This document shows positions 6,908-13,813 of a DNA stretch of 28,700 nucleotides, piece after piece. The notes beneath the pieces are model-generated. The model was not told where the DNA came from, searched no databases, and was given only the letters and a program-made list of their open reading frames with translations. A program made the translations under genes and the position numbers. The stretch is from contig CAIMCU010000198.1 in the NCBI GenBank assembly GCA_903839585.1, positions 1 to 28,700 on the forward strand, read 5' to 3'. Within the stretch, counting starts at the first letter, position 1. Each line of letters starts with the position of its first letter. Source of the DNA: an uncultured Actinomycetes bacterium (GTDB taxonomy: Bacteria; Actinomycetota; Actinomycetes; Nanopelagicales; Nanopelagicaceae).

Positions 6908-8032
6908 TTATTTACTTACTGACAGTTCGAGGGTTGCCTGGTAGCTCTTACCTGTACGCAGGTAGGTAATCTTTACCTTATCGCCAACACTCTTTGCTCG
7001 TATGGCAACGATTAGCTCATCTGGGGTGGTGATAGCTCGCCCATCAAAGTTGGTAATGATGTCTCCGGCCTTAAGCCCTGCCTTTGCGGCAGGTCCACCT
7101 GGAAGAATCGCTTGTGCACCTGTTGCAATCTTTGCACCATCGCCTGAGTACTGCATGTCGATAGAGACGCCCATAACTGGATAGGTTGCTTTACCGTTTT
7201 TAATCAACTGTTCCGCGGTCTTGCGGGCTTGGTTGATTGGAATCGCAAAACCTAATCCAATAGATCCGCTCTGTGAACCAAAGACAGATGAGCCGGTGGT
7301 CGCTATCGCGGAGTTAACTCCGATTACCGCACCAGTTGAATCAACTAATGGGCCACCTGAGTTTCCAGGGTTGATCGCCGCATCAGTCTGGAGTGCGTTG
7401 ATAAATGAGTTTTCACTTCCAGAGTCTCCAGCAGTAACCGCTCGATCTTTTGCGCTGATGATTCCAAGGGTTACGGTTCCAGATAATCCAAGTGGTGATC
7501 CAATTGCAATGACCGAATCGCCCACGGCGACCTTGTCGCTATCACCGAATGTAAGGGCTGTTAATCCGGTTTGAGCGACCTTCAAAACCGCTAAATCATA
7601 AGAAGCATCGCGACCAACGATTGAGGCTTTCAGGGTCTTTCCATCGTTGAGCTGAATCTCAATCTTTCCACCGCTCGTAGCAGCATCTGCCACCACATGG
7701 TTGTTAGTAAGAATGTATCCACTGCTATCGATGACAAAACCAGTGCCTGTTGATCCACTACCTCCACTCTTGGCAGAGATAGAAACAACAGAAGGAAGAA
7801 CGCGACGAGCAATATCTGCAACCGATCCTGGTGGGCGCTCAATCGCGCTCGAAACAGAGCTCAACTTGATTGAGTGACCGAAGAGTGAGCCGGAAGATGA
7901 TGCTCCGAATACGGCTCCGACCAATCCTGCGATGACCGCTAAAAGGATTGCGTTACCTCGGGTGATGAAGTTTGCTTTTCCATTTCGAGAAGCTGGAATC
8001 CACCATGGTCCTGAAGAGTTGAGGTTGCTCAT
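6908..8032 (-). CDS. htrA: HtrA/DegP-like membrane-anchored serine protease with PDZ domain
   Basis: The 374-residue protein has a short cytoplasmic N-terminus, one membrane anchor (about residues 28-45), a trypsin-like domain with His112 (LTNNHVV), Asp146 (SYDLAVL) and Ser225 (GNSGGPL), and a C-terminal PDZ domain (about 285-370, GGPAAKAGLKAGDIITNFDG). All three catalytic residues are present, so an active envelope quality-control protease is expected. AGGAAG lies 8 nt before the ATG and overlaps the methyltransferase stop. In mycobacteria sigE and the anti-sigma gene rseA precede htrA. Here the methyltransferase gene is directly upstream with a 12-bp gap and neither sigE nor rseA is present. 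Confidence 0.95.
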   Translation of the reverse strand: MSNLNSSGPWWIPASRNGKANFITRGNAILLAVIAGLVGAVFGASSSGSLFGHSIKLSSVSSAIERPPGSVADIARRVLPSVVSISAKSGGSGSTGTGFVIDSSGYILTNNHVVADAATSGGKIEIQLNDGKTLKASIVGRDASYDLAVLKVAQTGLTALTFGDSDKVAVGDSVIAIGSPLGLSGTVTLGIISAKDRAVTAGDSGSENSFINALQTDAAINPGNSGGPLVDSTGAVIGVNSAIATTGSSVFGSQSGSIGLGFAIPINQARKTAEQLIKNGKATYPVMGVSIDMQYSGDGAKIATGAQAILPGGPAAKAGLKAGDIITNFDGRAITTPDELIVAIRAKSVGDKVKITYLRTGKSYQATLELSVSK

Positions 8033-8040
8033 GGATATAT

Positions 8041-8046
8041 CTTCCT
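8041..8046 (-). promoter_or_regulatory. Shine-Dalgarno AGGAAG for htrA
   Basis: AGGAAG on the minus strand lies 8 nt before the htrA ATG and overlaps the TAG stop of the methyltransferase gene. This supports co-translation with it. Confidence 0.65.
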
Positions 8047-8671
8047 ACAACTTCGTTGCAAGTAACAAACCGTCACCAACTGGGATAAGTGAACTTACCC
8101 AGTTTTCTCCGGCGTTTTTAATACTTTTCCCAGCCTCGCGCAATGCAACGGTCTTGGGATCTCTTTGGGCAGGGTCTGAAACCTTTCCGCCACCAAAGAA
8201 GTTATCAATGACAAAGACTCCACCACTTCTTAAAATTCGGTGCGCCTGCGTTATCGCAAATGACAAATCCTCTGGATTGTCGCGAAATACAACTAAATCG
8301 TAGGCACGATCTGTGAGTTTTGTAACTACATCCATTACCGGATTAGTTATAAGACGAAAACGCGCTGGTGCGATCTGTGCCTCAAGCAAAGCCTGTTTGG
8401 CTGTATTGCTGTGCTCCATTTCGCTATCTATCGATGTAAGGGTTCCACTGTGAATCATTCCTTCGAGAACCCAAAGAGCACCAACACCAGAACCGGTTCC
8501 AATTTCAACTACGGATTGAGCTGAGAGAATGTGCGCAAGGTGCTTTAGATAAGCTCCAGCACCCGGTGTTACATCCTGAACACCCATCTCTACGCCACGT
8601 GAACGGGCAGATGCCTTGACCTCGTTTTCAAGGTGAAAGCTCTCAGAGTATGAGTGCGGATCGATTATCAC
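8045..8671 (-). CDS. SAM-dependent O-methyltransferase, class I (Rv1220c-like)
   Basis: The 208-residue protein has the SAM-binding motif VVEIGTGSGVGALWVLEG (about residues 55-72), an acidic loop TSIDSEMEH, the strand YDLVVFRDNPEDL and a C-terminal VIDNFFGGGKVSDPAQRDPKT. It fits the small catechol-type O-methyltransferase family. The usual metal-binding DADK segment reads RDNPED, so metal use is uncertain. The substrate is unknown. The start codon is GTG 8671, which overlaps the aminopeptidase stop as GTGA. From memory, a homologue sits near sigE-htrA in mycobacteria. Confidence 0.88.
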   Translation of the reverse strand: MIIDPHSYSESFHLENEVKASARSRGVEMGVQDVTPGAGAYLKHLAHILSAQSVVEIGTGSGVGALWVLEGMIHSGTLTSIDSEMEHSNTAKQALLEAQIAPARFRLITNPVMDVVTKLTDRAYDLVVFRDNPEDLSFAITQAHRILRSGGVFVIDNFFGGGKVSDPAQRDPKTVALREAGKSIKNAGENWVSSLIPVGDGLLLATKL

Positions 8672-10152
8672 GAGAGCGATGTTATCCAGTCAACGAGCAA
8701 ACGCACGCCGAAACCGGTACCGCCCTTAGGATTTTCTCCAGAATCGCTTTCGCTACGCGCGGTTCCTGCGATATCTAGGTGAACCCAGTTGCGATTGCCG
8801 GCAAACTTTTCTAAGAAGAGGGCGGCTGTTACCGAGCCGGCTGAGTAGTCACCCTTATCCGCTGTGTGATTCAAATCGGCTATATCGCTTTCGAGGGCGT
8901 CTGTGTACTCATCGATGAGTGGCATATGCCAAACCCGATCGCCATTTGCTTCTCCAATTGCCATGAGCGCGCTAGCCAGCTTCATATTTCGCGTATACAT
9001 GGCAGCGTACTGACGCCCTAAACCTAACGTGGCTGCACCAGTAAGAGTTGCTATATCAATCAAGTAATCAGGATCGAGGTTCATATCTGCATAAGCCAGC
9101 GCATCGGCCAAAACCAATCGGCCCTCGGCATCTGTATTAATCACCTCAACAGTAGTTCCGCCGTAATGCTTAATCACATCGCTTGGCCGTTGAGATGAAC
9201 CTGAAAGTGCATTTTCAGCAATAGCCATCAGTACCGTTACCCGAACATTTGGATTAAGTGCTGGAAGGGCGTTAATAACCGCAAGTGCCGCTGCGGCCCC
9301 AGCCATATCGCTCTTCATCGCTGTCATTGTGTCGTACGGCCGCTTCAGTGAAACACCGCCAGTATCAAAGGTTATGCCTTTACCTGCAATGACTACATGT
9401 GGCATTAAGGAGGAGCTCTTCTTTTTTCCTTTAGGAAGGTATGAAATTTCTACAAAACGCGGACCGGGCTTGGGAGAAGAGTTTCCAACAGCAAGTAATC
9501 CACCAAACTCTTTTAACTCCTTTCCCGCTAAGACTTTAATTGTTAATCCATTAGCCTCTGAGATCTTCACCGCTTCTGCGGCCAACCACTGTGGATTCTT
9601 GATATTTGAGGGTGTATGCACAAGGTCGCGGGCAAATGTAATGGCGTTAGAGATAACACCTGCTTCTTCGATAATCTCTTGCTCAGAGGTAATCATTATC
9701 GCTCTTGGAATCTCTAGAGTTTTATCAGACTTTTGATTCCATAGATATGCTCCTAAGTGAACCGCGATCGCAAAAGCGCGAATCTCATCCTTTGCCTGTG
9801 GGGCAATTGCAGCCAACTCAATCGCCTTGCCTCGGATTCGCTTACCTAAAGTTGCACCAGCTGTACGAAGAGATGAAGAGGAGCTGTCGCCAACTCCAAT
9901 TAAAAGTATGCGATCTGCATCAAAATCAGAGTGAGAAATCGGAAACTCAAAGAGTTCGCCAGCTTTTCCTGTAGCTGCAAAGAAGGCTAATTCATCGGTA
10001 AGTTGTGCCTCTAAGGTTTTTTCTAGCGCTTTAACGAATGATGCCTGAAAAGGAAACTGGAAGATCTCATCTTTTTTCGTGAATGGAATTGCAATTAACT
10101 CACTCGATGAAAGAGACTCTTGTTTTGCGGGTAAAGCTTGAAGCGTGAACAC
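8668..10152 (-). CDS. pepA: Leucyl aminopeptidase, M17 family (cytosol aminopeptidase)
   Basis: The 494-residue protein has a variable N-terminal domain (about 1-170) and an M17 catalytic domain with VIAGKGITFDTGGVSLK, MKSDMAGAAA and the hallmark NTDAEGRLVLADAL. These supply the metal-binding Asp/Glu and the catalytic Lys and Arg. It removes N-terminal amino acids from peptides in the cytoplasm, normally as a hexamer with two metals. The start is GTG 10152, 9 nt after the DUF3117 stop, with only a weak purine-rich stretch upstream. The stop overlaps the methyltransferase start by 4 nt. Confidence 0.95.
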   Translation of the reverse strand: MFTLQALPAKQESLSSSELIAIPFTKKDEIFQFPFQASFVKALEKTLEAQLTDELAFFAATGKAGELFEFPISHSDFDADRILLIGVGDSSSSSLRTAGATLGKRIRGKAIELAAIAPQAKDEIRAFAIAVHLGAYLWNQKSDKTLEIPRAIMITSEQEIIEEAGVISNAITFARDLVHTPSNIKNPQWLAAEAVKISEANGLTIKVLAGKELKEFGGLLAVGNSSPKPGPRFVEISYLPKGKKKSSSLMPHVVIAGKGITFDTGGVSLKRPYDTMTAMKSDMAGAAAALAVINALPALNPNVRVTVLMAIAENALSGSSQRPSDVIKHYGGTTVEVINTDAEGRLVLADALAYADMNLDPDYLIDIATLTGAATLGLGRQYAAMYTRNMKLASALMAIGEANGDRVWHMPLIDEYTDALESDIADLNHTADKGDYSAGSVTAALFLEKFAGNRNWVHLDIAGTARSESDSGENPKGGTGFGVRLLVDWITSLS

Positions 10153-10161
10153 GCGGGGTTT

Positions 10162-10341
10162 TTACTTCTTAATAAGTGCTACAGCGGCCTCAAGGACAGC
10201 GCTGAGATTGTTTGCTTCTTGAGCATTGAGTTCAACGACGAGACGACCGCCACCTTCGAGAGGAATGCGCATCACTAGTGAGCGAGCCTCTTTCGTAACC
10301 TCCATGGGTCCATCACCAGTTCGAGGTTTCATGGCTGCCAT
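10162..10341 (-). CDS. DUF3117 family small actinobacterial protein
   Basis: A 59-residue frame on the minus strand starts MAAMKPRTGDGPMEVTKEAR, continues MRIPLEGGGRLVVELNAQEA and ends EAAVALIKK. This matches the DUF3117 family (Rv1211-like), which is found across Actinobacteria and has no known function. AAGGAG lies 5 nt before ATG 10341 and decides this start over the second ATG at residue 4. It is followed after 9 nt by pepA, so the two are probably co-transcribed. Confidence 0.93.
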   Translation of the reverse strand: MAAMKPRTGDGPMEVTKEARSLVMRIPLEGGGRLVVELNAQEANNLSAVLEAAVALIKK

Positions 10342-10346
10342 GGGGA

Positions 10347-10352
10347 CTCCTT
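10347..10352 (-). promoter_or_regulatory. Shine-Dalgarno AAGGAG for the DUF3117 gene
   Basis: AAGGAG on the minus strand lies 5 nt before ATG 10341. This is one of the few clear Shine-Dalgarno sites in the window. Confidence 0.65.
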
Positions 10353-10369
10353 TGACTTAATTATCTTTA

Positions 10370-10392
10370 CTCGCTTCGGGGACCTAAACGAG
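10370..10392. other. Imperfect hairpin in the gap upstream of the DUF3117 gene
   Basis: CTCGCTT and AAACGAG pair over 7 bp with one G-T mismatch or wobble around a 9-nt loop. It lies in the 109-bp gap between the DUF3117 gene and the sigma-4-like gene. It could be part of a 5' leader or a weak terminator for the upstream gene. No clear -10 box with good spacing was seen here. Confidence 0.3.
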
Positions 10393-10439
10393 GGATAAGT
10401 ATCTCGCATTTTCGCGTGCTTATGAAATCGGGATAAACC

Positions 10440-10451
10440 GCCCTTTCGGGC
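10440..10451 (-). terminator. Short hairpin at the stop of the sigma-4-like gene, possible weak terminator
   Basis: On the minus strand GCCC-GAAA-GGGC forms a 4-bp stem with a GNRA tetraloop, overlapping the TAG stop. It is followed by GGTTTATC, which is a poor U-tract. A functional terminator is possible but unproven. Confidence 0.3.
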
Positions 10452-10642
10452 TATATTTTTAAGCGTGCAGTTAGACGTGCTTTGCCAGCCGTGATAACGG
10501 CGACTACAGAGCTTTCTGGAACTTTTAGAAGATCAGAAATTTGAGCACTCGATAAAGCCCTTAGATAATGGAGTGTAAGGATTACTCGTTCCTCTTCTGG
10601 AAGAGAGGCGATTACCTGCGCCAGGGTCGGACTCTTTTCCAT
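10451..10642 (-). CDS. Orphan sigma-70 region-4-like mini-protein
   Basis: The 63-residue product reads as a lone sigma region 4: SLPEEERVILTLHYLRALSS (about residues 13-32), then a helix-turn-helix AQISDLLKVPESSVVAVITA and KARLTARLKI. Region 2, needed for core binding and -10 recognition, is absent both in the frame and upstream, where an SRPBCC gene lies. The usual basic recognition helix (KSRLHRAR-like) reads AVITAGKARL, so DNA contacts may be weakened. It may be a degenerate ECF sigma factor remnant or a small regulator binding RNA polymerase. A TAACCT box 6 nt before the ATG predicts a leaderless transcript and argues that it is a real gene. Confidence 0.75.
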   Translation of the reverse strand: MEKSPTLAQVIASLPEEERVILTLHYLRALSSAQISDLLKVPESSVVAVITAGKARLTARLKI

Positions 10643-10648
10643 AAGGCG

Positions 10649-10654
10649 AGGTTA
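10649..10654 (-). promoter_or_regulatory. -10 box (TAACCT) for the sigma-4-like gene, leaderless geometry
   Basis: On the minus strand TAACCT is followed by 6 nt and then ATG 10642. Its first three bases are the TAA stop of the upstream SRPBCC gene. Confidence 0.5.
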
Positions 10655-11125
10655 CTCTGGACTGCCTTTCAATACTCTCTTGCGCAACCGGTTAAGGGAG
10701 ATTCTCACTCCAATCTCAAGAAAGATAAGCGCAGGAGCTGCGAGAAAAAGAGCCGCCGCAGGCGCATTGATTGTCTCTGACCATTTAAATTTTGTGAGTG
10801 TGGGGGTCACCGGCACTAACTCAAAACTTCCTACACCTCTTAAGATCTTTCCGGTATGCATAACATCGCAGCGCAATGGCGGTTGCCAAGCTGTTACCGT
10901 CATTAAATCCAAGAGTCCAAGGGCTGAAAATCTTGGATAGAACCTGTAAAGAGGTCCTGTAAATGCTGAGATTGAAGTACCTACACCCTCGCGAATTTCA
11001 GATGTAACCCATACCTTGGTTTGCAACATCCAGTCGCCTTGGCTCTCCCAGTTTGCGATATGAGACCAGATTGCTTCTGGAGAAGTTGGAAAATCCAACT
11101 CCAATGCAATGGTTTTACTTTTCAC
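10652..11125 (-). CDS. SRPBCC-superfamily protein (polyketide cyclase/START-like)
   Basis: From GTG 11125 the product is 157 residues. It begins with VKSKTIALELDFPTSPEAIW and WSHIANWESQGDWM, the typical first strand and helix of SRPBCC ligand-binding proteins. A long C-terminal helix with a hydrophobic stretch (APAAALFLAAPALIFLEIG) and a basic tail follows. These proteins bind small hydrophobic ligands; the ligand here is unknown. A TTG at 11137 in the same frame is the alternative start. GTG 11125 overlaps the LOG gene end by 11 nt. Neither start has a clear Shine-Dalgarno sequence. Confidence 0.8.
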   Translation of the reverse strand: MKSKTIALELDFPTSPEAIWSHIANWESQGDWMLQTKVWVTSEIREGVGTSISAFTGPLYRFYPRFSALGLLDLMTVTAWQPPLRCDVMHTGKILRGVGSFELVPVTPTLTKFKWSETINAPAAALFLAAPALIFLEIGVRISLNRLRKRVLKGSPE

Positions 11126-11651
11126 TGGCGAGTGCAAGTGCTTGGTCGATGCTTGTTGCCCAATGCAAGATATCGGTTTGGCCGGGGCGTAAAAAGTTTT
11201 CAGTTTCTAAATGATTGATGAGATTATGTAGTGGATCATAGATTCCAAATGGATCCAAGATAATTACTGGTTTATGGTGAAAACTTAAGTAACGACCAAC
11301 CCAGATTTCGAAGAGCTCCTCTAAAGTTCCTATTCCACCTGGCAAGGTTATAAATGCGTCGGATAAATCCTCCATCATCGCCTTACGGGTGCGCATCGAA
11401 TCGACTATGTGTAGCTCATCGCTGCCGTGGTCGGCGTACTCAATATCGACAAGGCGCTGTGGAATGACTCCAATCGTGTGACCGCCTTTAGAGCGTGCGC
11501 CTCTGGAAACTGCGCCCATGGATGAGAATTGACCACCCCCTGTCACAAGCTCCCAACCTTTGAGTGCGATCTGTTCGCCAAGTTCGAAGGCTAAGTCGGT
11601 GTACTTGGAATCAATCTTCTCTGAGGAAGAGCAGTAAACGGCGATACGCAT
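11115..11651 (-). CDS. LOG-family protein (cytokinin riboside monophosphate phosphoribohydrolase-like)
   Basis: From ATG 11651 the protein has 178 residues. It begins MRIAVYCSSSEKI and has GGGQFSSMGAVSRGA, the MRTRKAMM arginine segment and the family signature PGGIGTLEELFE. LOG enzymes release the base from nucleoside 5'-monophosphates; bacterial members are often annotated as Rossmann-fold nucleotide-binding or lysine-decarboxylase-like proteins. The frame stays open upstream into dapD, but homology begins at Met 11651. A TATCCT box 7 nt before that codon fixes this start. It is divergent from dapD. From memory, Rv1205 lies close to dapD (Rv1201c) in mycobacteria. Confidence 0.9.
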   Translation of the reverse strand: MRIAVYCSSSEKIDSKYTDLAFELGEQIALKGWELVTGGGQFSSMGAVSRGARSKGGHTIGVIPQRLVDIEYADHGSDELHIVDSMRTRKAMMEDLSDAFITLPGGIGTLEELFEIWVGRYLSFHHKPVIILDPFGIYDPLHNLINHLETENFLRPGQTDILHWATSIDQALALASEK

Positions 11652-11658
11652 ACACGAA

Positions 11659-11664
11659 AGGATA
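11659..11664 (-). promoter_or_regulatory. -10 box (TATCCT) for the LOG-family gene, leaderless geometry
   Basis: On the minus strand TATCCT is followed by 7 nt and then ATG 11651. Five bases separate it from the opposing dapD box. Confidence 0.6.
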
Positions 11665-11669
11665 GGGGT

Positions 11670-11675
11670 TAGGCT
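11670..11675 (+). promoter_or_regulatory. -10 box (TAGGCT) for dapD, leaderless geometry
   Basis: TAGGCT is followed by 6 nt and then ATG 11682. No Shine-Dalgarno sequence is present in the 30-bp divergent gap. Confidence 0.6.
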
Positions 11676-11681
11676 AAGCGC

Positions 11682-12605
11682 ATGTCTTCTGCAACCACAG
11701 CATCTGGCCATGGAATCGCTACGCTCTCTGGAACCACGGTTCTCGATGTCTGGTTTCCAGCTCCACAACTTGGAACACTCACAGGGAATCCACCGCAATA
11801 CTTACTTGATTTAGTAGGCGAAGATGAAAACCGAAAAGTTTCCCGTGAAGTTGTTTCAATAGAAATAGATCTTGCAACTGCACCTAAAGATGCTAAGGAT
11901 GTTTATCTGCGTTTACATCTGCTTTCACATAGGCTGATTAAACCTCATGGTGCGTCTATGGATGGGGTGTTTGGACTTCTTTCTAACGTTGTCTGGACCT
12001 CTGCAGGTCCATGTGCAGTCGATGATTTTGAAAGTGTTCGTGCAAAACTACGTGTCAAATTCGGACATGTATCTGTTTTTGGAGTCGATAAGTTTCCAAG
12101 AATGGTTGATTACGTTGTCCCATCTGGGGTTCGTATCGCAGATGCAGATCGAGTTCGCTTAGGTGCACACCTTGCATCGGGTACCACCGTGATGCATGAG
12201 GGTTTCGTAAACTTTAATGCTGGAACACTAGGTACATCAATGGTTGAGGGACGCATCTCCGCTGGTGTAGTAGTTGGCGATGGTAGCGATATCGGCGGCG
12301 GCGCCTCAATTATGGGAACACTCAGTGGTGGCGGCAAAGAGGTAATCTCAATTGGAGAAAAGTGCTTACTCGGCGCTAACTCAGGACTAGGAATCTCAAT
12401 TGGAGATAACTGTGTAATTGAAGCCGGCACATACATCACCGCCGCATCTAAGGTCAGACTTCCTGACGGTGAGGTAGTGAAAGCAGCAACACTCTCTGGT
12501 GCAAGTAATCTCTTGTTCCGTAGAAACTCACTCAACGGTGCGCTAGAGGTCGTTATGCGCACCGGTACATGGGGTGGACTTAACTCAATCCTTCACTCAA
12601 ATTAA
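11682..12605 (+). CDS. dapD: 2,3,4,5-tetrahydropyridine-2,6-dicarboxylate N-succinyltransferase
   Basis: The 307-residue protein has an N-terminal alpha/beta domain, then a left-handed beta-helix built from hexapeptide repeats (about residues 150-265, such as VRIADADRVRLGAHLASGT and SIGDNCVIEAGTYITAAS). This is the mycobacterial-type DapD, which succinylates tetrahydrodipicolinate in lysine and meso-diaminopimelate synthesis, and so feeds peptidoglycan. The active-site segment VMHEGFVNFNAGTLG is present. Its last 26 nt overlap the convergent SpoIID-like gene. No other dap gene is in the window. Confidence 0.93.
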   Translation: MSSATTASGHGIATLSGTTVLDVWFPAPQLGTLTGNPPQYLLDLVGEDENRKVSREVVSIEIDLATAPKDAKDVYLRLHLLSHRLIKPHGASMDGVFGLLSNVVWTSAGPCAVDDFESVRAKLRVKFGHVSVFGVDKFPRMVDYVVPSGVRIADADRVRLGAHLASGTTVMHEGFVNFNAGTLGTSMVEGRISAGVVVGDGSDIGGGASIMGTLSGGGKEVISIGEKCLLGANSGLGISIGDNCVIEAGTYITAASKVRLPDGEVVKAATLSGASNLLFRRNSLNGALEVVMRTGTWGGLNSILHSN

Positions 12606-13812
12606 ACCAAGCTGAGGATAAAAGGGTTCTACTTCTAAAGGTCTCACCACGAATTTCGACGGTAATTCCAGCACTTGAAGTTGCGCGGATGAATCCGACT
12701 GTTCCTGTGGTGTTTCTAGAGAGAATCTCTAAACTCACAACATCAACTAATCCAAAAGCGGCAGCTATAACCTTTTGATCGATGACCTTCTGCCATGTGG
12801 CGTATCTCGGGTTGATGTCTATGCGAGCACTTGCAGAGTCGGGGACACTTACGGTGTAGGCAAGCTCACTCCCCCAAGCGTTTACCGCGGTTTCAGTAAC
12901 GCCTCCAGTTGATGATGTGAAAAAGGGTGCAATAACTGAGCCGTTGTAGGTGAGCACTTTTCCTACTGTTCTATCTACCGCAGCTTTCCAAAGTGCCCCA
13001 TAGGTTTTCTCACTCTCTTTGGAGTATCCAGCGAAGAGTTGATCAGAAATGCTGCCATAAAGATTGCAGTTGCATGCAGATCGAATCTTCGCTCCCTTTG
13101 CAAGAGCGTAGCTGCGCGATGCAATTACTTGAGCATCCAGCATCTCATTCGGCCACGATGACGGTACCTCGCTTACTCCATAGAGGTACTCATCCTCTAG
13201 GCGCACCGTATTTGTTAGCGCTATGCGCTTACCTAACTTCTTGTCGTTAACCAACCTAAGTTGTATCTGTCCATGTCGATACTTCGTAGTTTTGCCGGTG
13301 TGGGTCACGTTCATAAGGGTTGGAGGTCCATCAAATGCTCTTGTGCCAGTCCAACGCAAGGTAAATCTCGTTGCAGTATGAGGCGCTGGCATATGAGCTG
13401 ATGTGGCAAGTATCTTTGATCCAACAATCGAGAAGTTCAAACTCTGTTTACCAGCAAAGGTGTGAACCGGAAGGGCTGTGGCTGTCTCTGCAAGATCTCC
13501 AAAGTAGAGGTTAAAAACACCTCCGGTGGAGTTAGTCTGAACCTTTAACGTTGTTAGAAGGTGGCCAATGTTGATCCGAAGTGATGGATTTACTGAAGTG
13601 GTTTCAACTTGGGAGCCTGGAAAGTAGTAGGAAAGAATTGCAGTACTACTCTCACCTGCCATGGCCATTGCACGGCCACCTATTTGACTTAACCCAACGC
13701 CATGGCCGTATCCAGAGCCTGTAAATGAAAAGTTTGCCGGGGCTTCGGCGGCAAAGCTTGGGGTAAAAGTCAAAGATAAGATCAAAGAGAGAATTGCAAC
13801 GCTTTTCTTCAT
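12580..13812 (-). CDS. Secreted SpoIID/LytB-domain protein
   Basis: The 410-residue protein has a signal peptide (MKKS, hydrophobic core, SFA-AEA cleavage site near residue 21). Right after it comes a GSGYGHGVGLSQIGGRAMA motif (about 32-50). The SpoIID domain proper lies at about 195-330 (LEDEYLYGVSEVPSSWPNEM and VIASRSYALAKGA), including the Glu after YGVS that matches the catalytic glutamate of B. subtilis SpoIID. SpoIID is a peptidoglycan lytic transglycosylase in sporulation; non-sporulating actinobacteria keep relatives for wall remodelling. The GHGVGxSQ motif is at the N-terminus here, whereas in B. subtilis it is near the C-terminus. The ATG lies one base after the glycosyltransferase stop, so the two form an operon. 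Confidence 0.88.
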   Translation of the reverse strand: MKKSVAILSLILSLTFTPSFAAEAPANFSFTGSGYGHGVGLSQIGGRAMAMAGESSTAILSYYFPGSQVETTSVNPSLRINIGHLLTTLKVQTNSTGGVFNLYFGDLAETATALPVHTFAGKQSLNFSIVGSKILATSAHMPAPHTATRFTLRWTGTRAFDGPPTLMNVTHTGKTTKYRHGQIQLRLVNDKKLGKRIALTNTVRLEDEYLYGVSEVPSSWPNEMLDAQVIASRSYALAKGAKIRSACNCNLYGSISDQLFAGYSKESEKTYGALWKAAVDRTVGKVLTYNGSVIAPFFTSSTGGVTETAVNAWGSELAYTVSVPDSASARIDINPRYATWQKVIDQKVIAAAFGLVDVVSLEILSRNTTGTVGFIRATSSAGITVEIRGETFRSRTLLSSAWFNLSEGLS

Positions 13813-13813
13813 A

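Noticed and set aside
9329..9736. Plus-strand frame of 135 codons opposite pepA
   Set aside because: It lies within the M17 catalytic domain coding region, with no Shine-Dalgarno or -10 box and no known motif.
11652..11798. N-terminal extension of the LOG-family frame up to 11798
   Set aside because: The added residues are Cys/Arg-rich, overlap dapD antisense and cover both promoters; homology starts at Met 11651.
12110..12562. Minus-strand frame of 150 codons opposite dapD
   Set aside because: Ser/Pro/Thr-rich product mirrors the dapD hexapeptide repeats; no start signals.
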